20,268 bases of DNA from Proteromonas lacertae (Eukaryota; Sar; Bigyra; Opalinata; Proteromonadidae), in assembly GCA_002245135.1 (NCBI GenBank), contig NGBS01001279.1:1-20268 (forward strand), given 5' to 3'. Under the pieces are notes generated by a model. That model was not told where the DNA came from. It did not search any database and saw nothing but the letters and a program-made list of their open reading frames with translations. A program made the translations under genes and the position numbers. Positions 18,724 through 20,268 of this stretch are shown piece after piece (within the stretch, counting starts at the first letter, position 1; each line of letters opens with the position of its first letter).

Positions 18724-20268
18724 ATGAAGAACAAAAATGAAAGTTATATTAGTCATATTGATGGATTGAGAGGATATTGTATAATATTAGTGATGTTATT
18801 TCATCTTCGTTTTATATGTTTTGATTATGGTTATATTGGAGTAGATATATTCTTTGTTATATCAGGATATTTTATAACACAATCACTGGAACTGAATAAA
18901 GATGAATCCTTTATTAAATCATATTTGTTTTTTCTAAACAAGCGTTTGAAGAGAATATTACCATGTTCTTGTATAGTATTGTTGATATATTAAATCTACA
19001 AAATGAATGAGAATACTACAAATCCAATAATATTTAATGATATTTATTACAGTTCATTATTTTTATCAAATAAGTATTTTGAAAGTATAAAACAAGACTA
19101 TTTTAGTAATTTACATCCCAGTGCTATATTGAATTATTGGTCTTTGTCAGTGGAGTTTCAATATTACTTAATATATCCTATTTTATTTTATATAATAACC
19201 AAAACATCAAAATATTTACTGATAATATTAATCCTCTTATCATTAATATATGGAATGAAAGGAATGTATATTGAAAATGATGTTGTAGTATATTATTCAT
19301 TATTTTATCGTATGTTCGAATTAAATATAGGCGGATTAATGAAATTAACTAAATATGAAAACAATGTGAATGAAATATTGTTATGTTTATTGTTTATATT
19401 TTTTCCAGTCATCTTCCACTTTGTGAGTGTATTTGTTGTATATAATAATTCTAAAATAAATAGATGAGATGATGTTGTTTTGTGTGATAATGATAAGTTT
19501 ATTAATAATCAGTCATAAAGAGATGAATAATACAATCTTGAATAACAAAGTAATTGTTTATGTTTGGAAAATGTTCTTATGTAATATATCTAATTCATTA
19601 TCCATTGATAGAACTATTACCAACATATAACAGATATGTAAAAGTAATAATCATATTAATCTCAAGTATATTATTGTATGAAATATATGATAAAAAATCC
19701 AAAAATTGAAAATATCTCAGACACAAATATTATAATGAATATATTATTATTTGTAATACCATTTGTGAATAGTTATATATGTTATATAAAATATGATTAT
19801 TATCAGAGAAATTATTGAATTATTATCCAATATCAGTAAATTCATCAGAAAATCATATATCTGAATATGTATCTTCAATAATATCAAAATCAGATAATGA
19901 TGATGAAAGAGTAATTCCTTTAAATTTACACAATTTTGATAAACCAATCAATTATTTTAGATTATATGAAGAAATCCATACTTATTGTATTTTCATTTTG
20001 GTGATATTACGTGTGATTTTTGTAGTTATTATCCAAACAATTATAATCCTAGACAATCAATTTTAGTGGTTGGAGATTCATACTCATTCAATGGTTATGG
20101 ATAATAAGAAAATATGCATATGTTAGAAATCTAACTTTAAGATATATCCATATTACTAATGCTGATTTTATAGAAAGAAAATATGAAATGATTGATTCAT
20201 ATTTTCATATAATTATTACTGTGTTTAGTTGTTACCACCATAAAATAGAAAATACATATGACAAATTT
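18724..20268 (+). pseudogene. Acyltransferase-3/SGNH O-acyltransferase, frame-broken, runs off right edge
   Basis: Predicted membrane O-acyltransferase (OafA/OatA-like AT3-SGNH), adding acetyl or other acyl groups to surface or extracytoplasmic sugars. Hallmarks, in order: HIDGLRGYCIILVMLFHL, GYIGVDIFFVISGYFI, KRLKRILP, NYWSLSVEFQYYLIYPILFY, GKCSYVIYLIHYPL, a Cys pair (DITCDFCSYYP), then QSILVVGDSYSF, the SGNH block I with its GDS. The catalytic Asp-x-x-His of the SGNH domain would lie past the window end. There is an in-frame TAA at 18991-18993, and the frame changes near 19465, 19565, 19690, 19815, 20000 and 20100. The motifs stay well preserved, so it is either freshly broken or carries sequence errors. 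AT3-SGNH proteins are mainly bacterial but also occur in animals such as nematodes; lateral origin is possible. It lies 145 nt after the GT2 tail, same strand. Confidence 0.75.

Noticed and set aside
19440-19466. A 26-nt GTATA...TAG intron candidate in the acyltransferase
   Set aside because: The splice leaves the downstream frame off by one base. It may be real with a nearby indel, but it does not meet the in-frame test used for the other introns.

Overview
The window is nuclear DNA from a very AT-rich (roughly three-quarters A+T by eye), gene-dense, single-celled eukaryote using the standard genetic code. The evidence is a tRNA-Ile(AAU) with an A34 anticodon and no encoded CCA, BTB/BACK and HORMA-type proteins, a PDR-type ABC transporter, and above all spliceosomal-looking introns of only 25-33 nt. 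I identified 15 of these (GTATA/GTATT/GTATG/GTAAG...TAG). Removing them joins short ORFs into long proteins. I cannot name the organism. Introns near 30 nt are known from Blastocystis, several ciliates and some reduced parasites, but nothing here decides between them.

Layout. 1-5049 (minus): one long multi-exon gene of unknown family (1,180 codons open across 6 tiny introns), followed by a further coding-like stretch with two more introns that runs off the left edge. 5050-5923: no convincing gene. 5924-6918 (minus): a truncated, nearly identical copy of the second ATPase domain of the ABC transporter found later in the window. It abuts head-to-head a secreted or Golgi glycosyltransferase (GT1, 6965-8050). 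8423-9610 (minus): BTB-BACK protein with two introns. 9644-9715 (minus): tRNA-Ile. 9792-10837 (plus): HORMA plus winged-helix protein, Hop1-like, four introns. 10838-12720: intergenic, holding a 639-bp foldback/MITE element (11429-12067) with 283-bp inverted repeats that look identical and a 5-bp target-site duplication. 12837-17122 (plus): full-size PDR/ABCG transporter, one 29-nt intron. 17309-18412 (plus): second glycosyltransferase (GT2), broken in several places. 18724-end (plus): acyltransferase-3 with a C-terminal SGNH domain, also broken, running off the right edge.

Functional reading. The ABC transporter, the two glycosyltransferases and the O-acyltransferase may form a membrane/surface-glycan neighbourhood, duplicated in part and inverted (ABC-NBD plus GT1 versus ABC plus GT2). 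The HORMA protein suggests a meiotic programme. Frame breaks occur in most of the unrelated genes, mostly as +/-1 changes in short A or T runs. This looks at least partly like uncorrected long-read sequence, so 'pseudogene' calls should be made cautiously.
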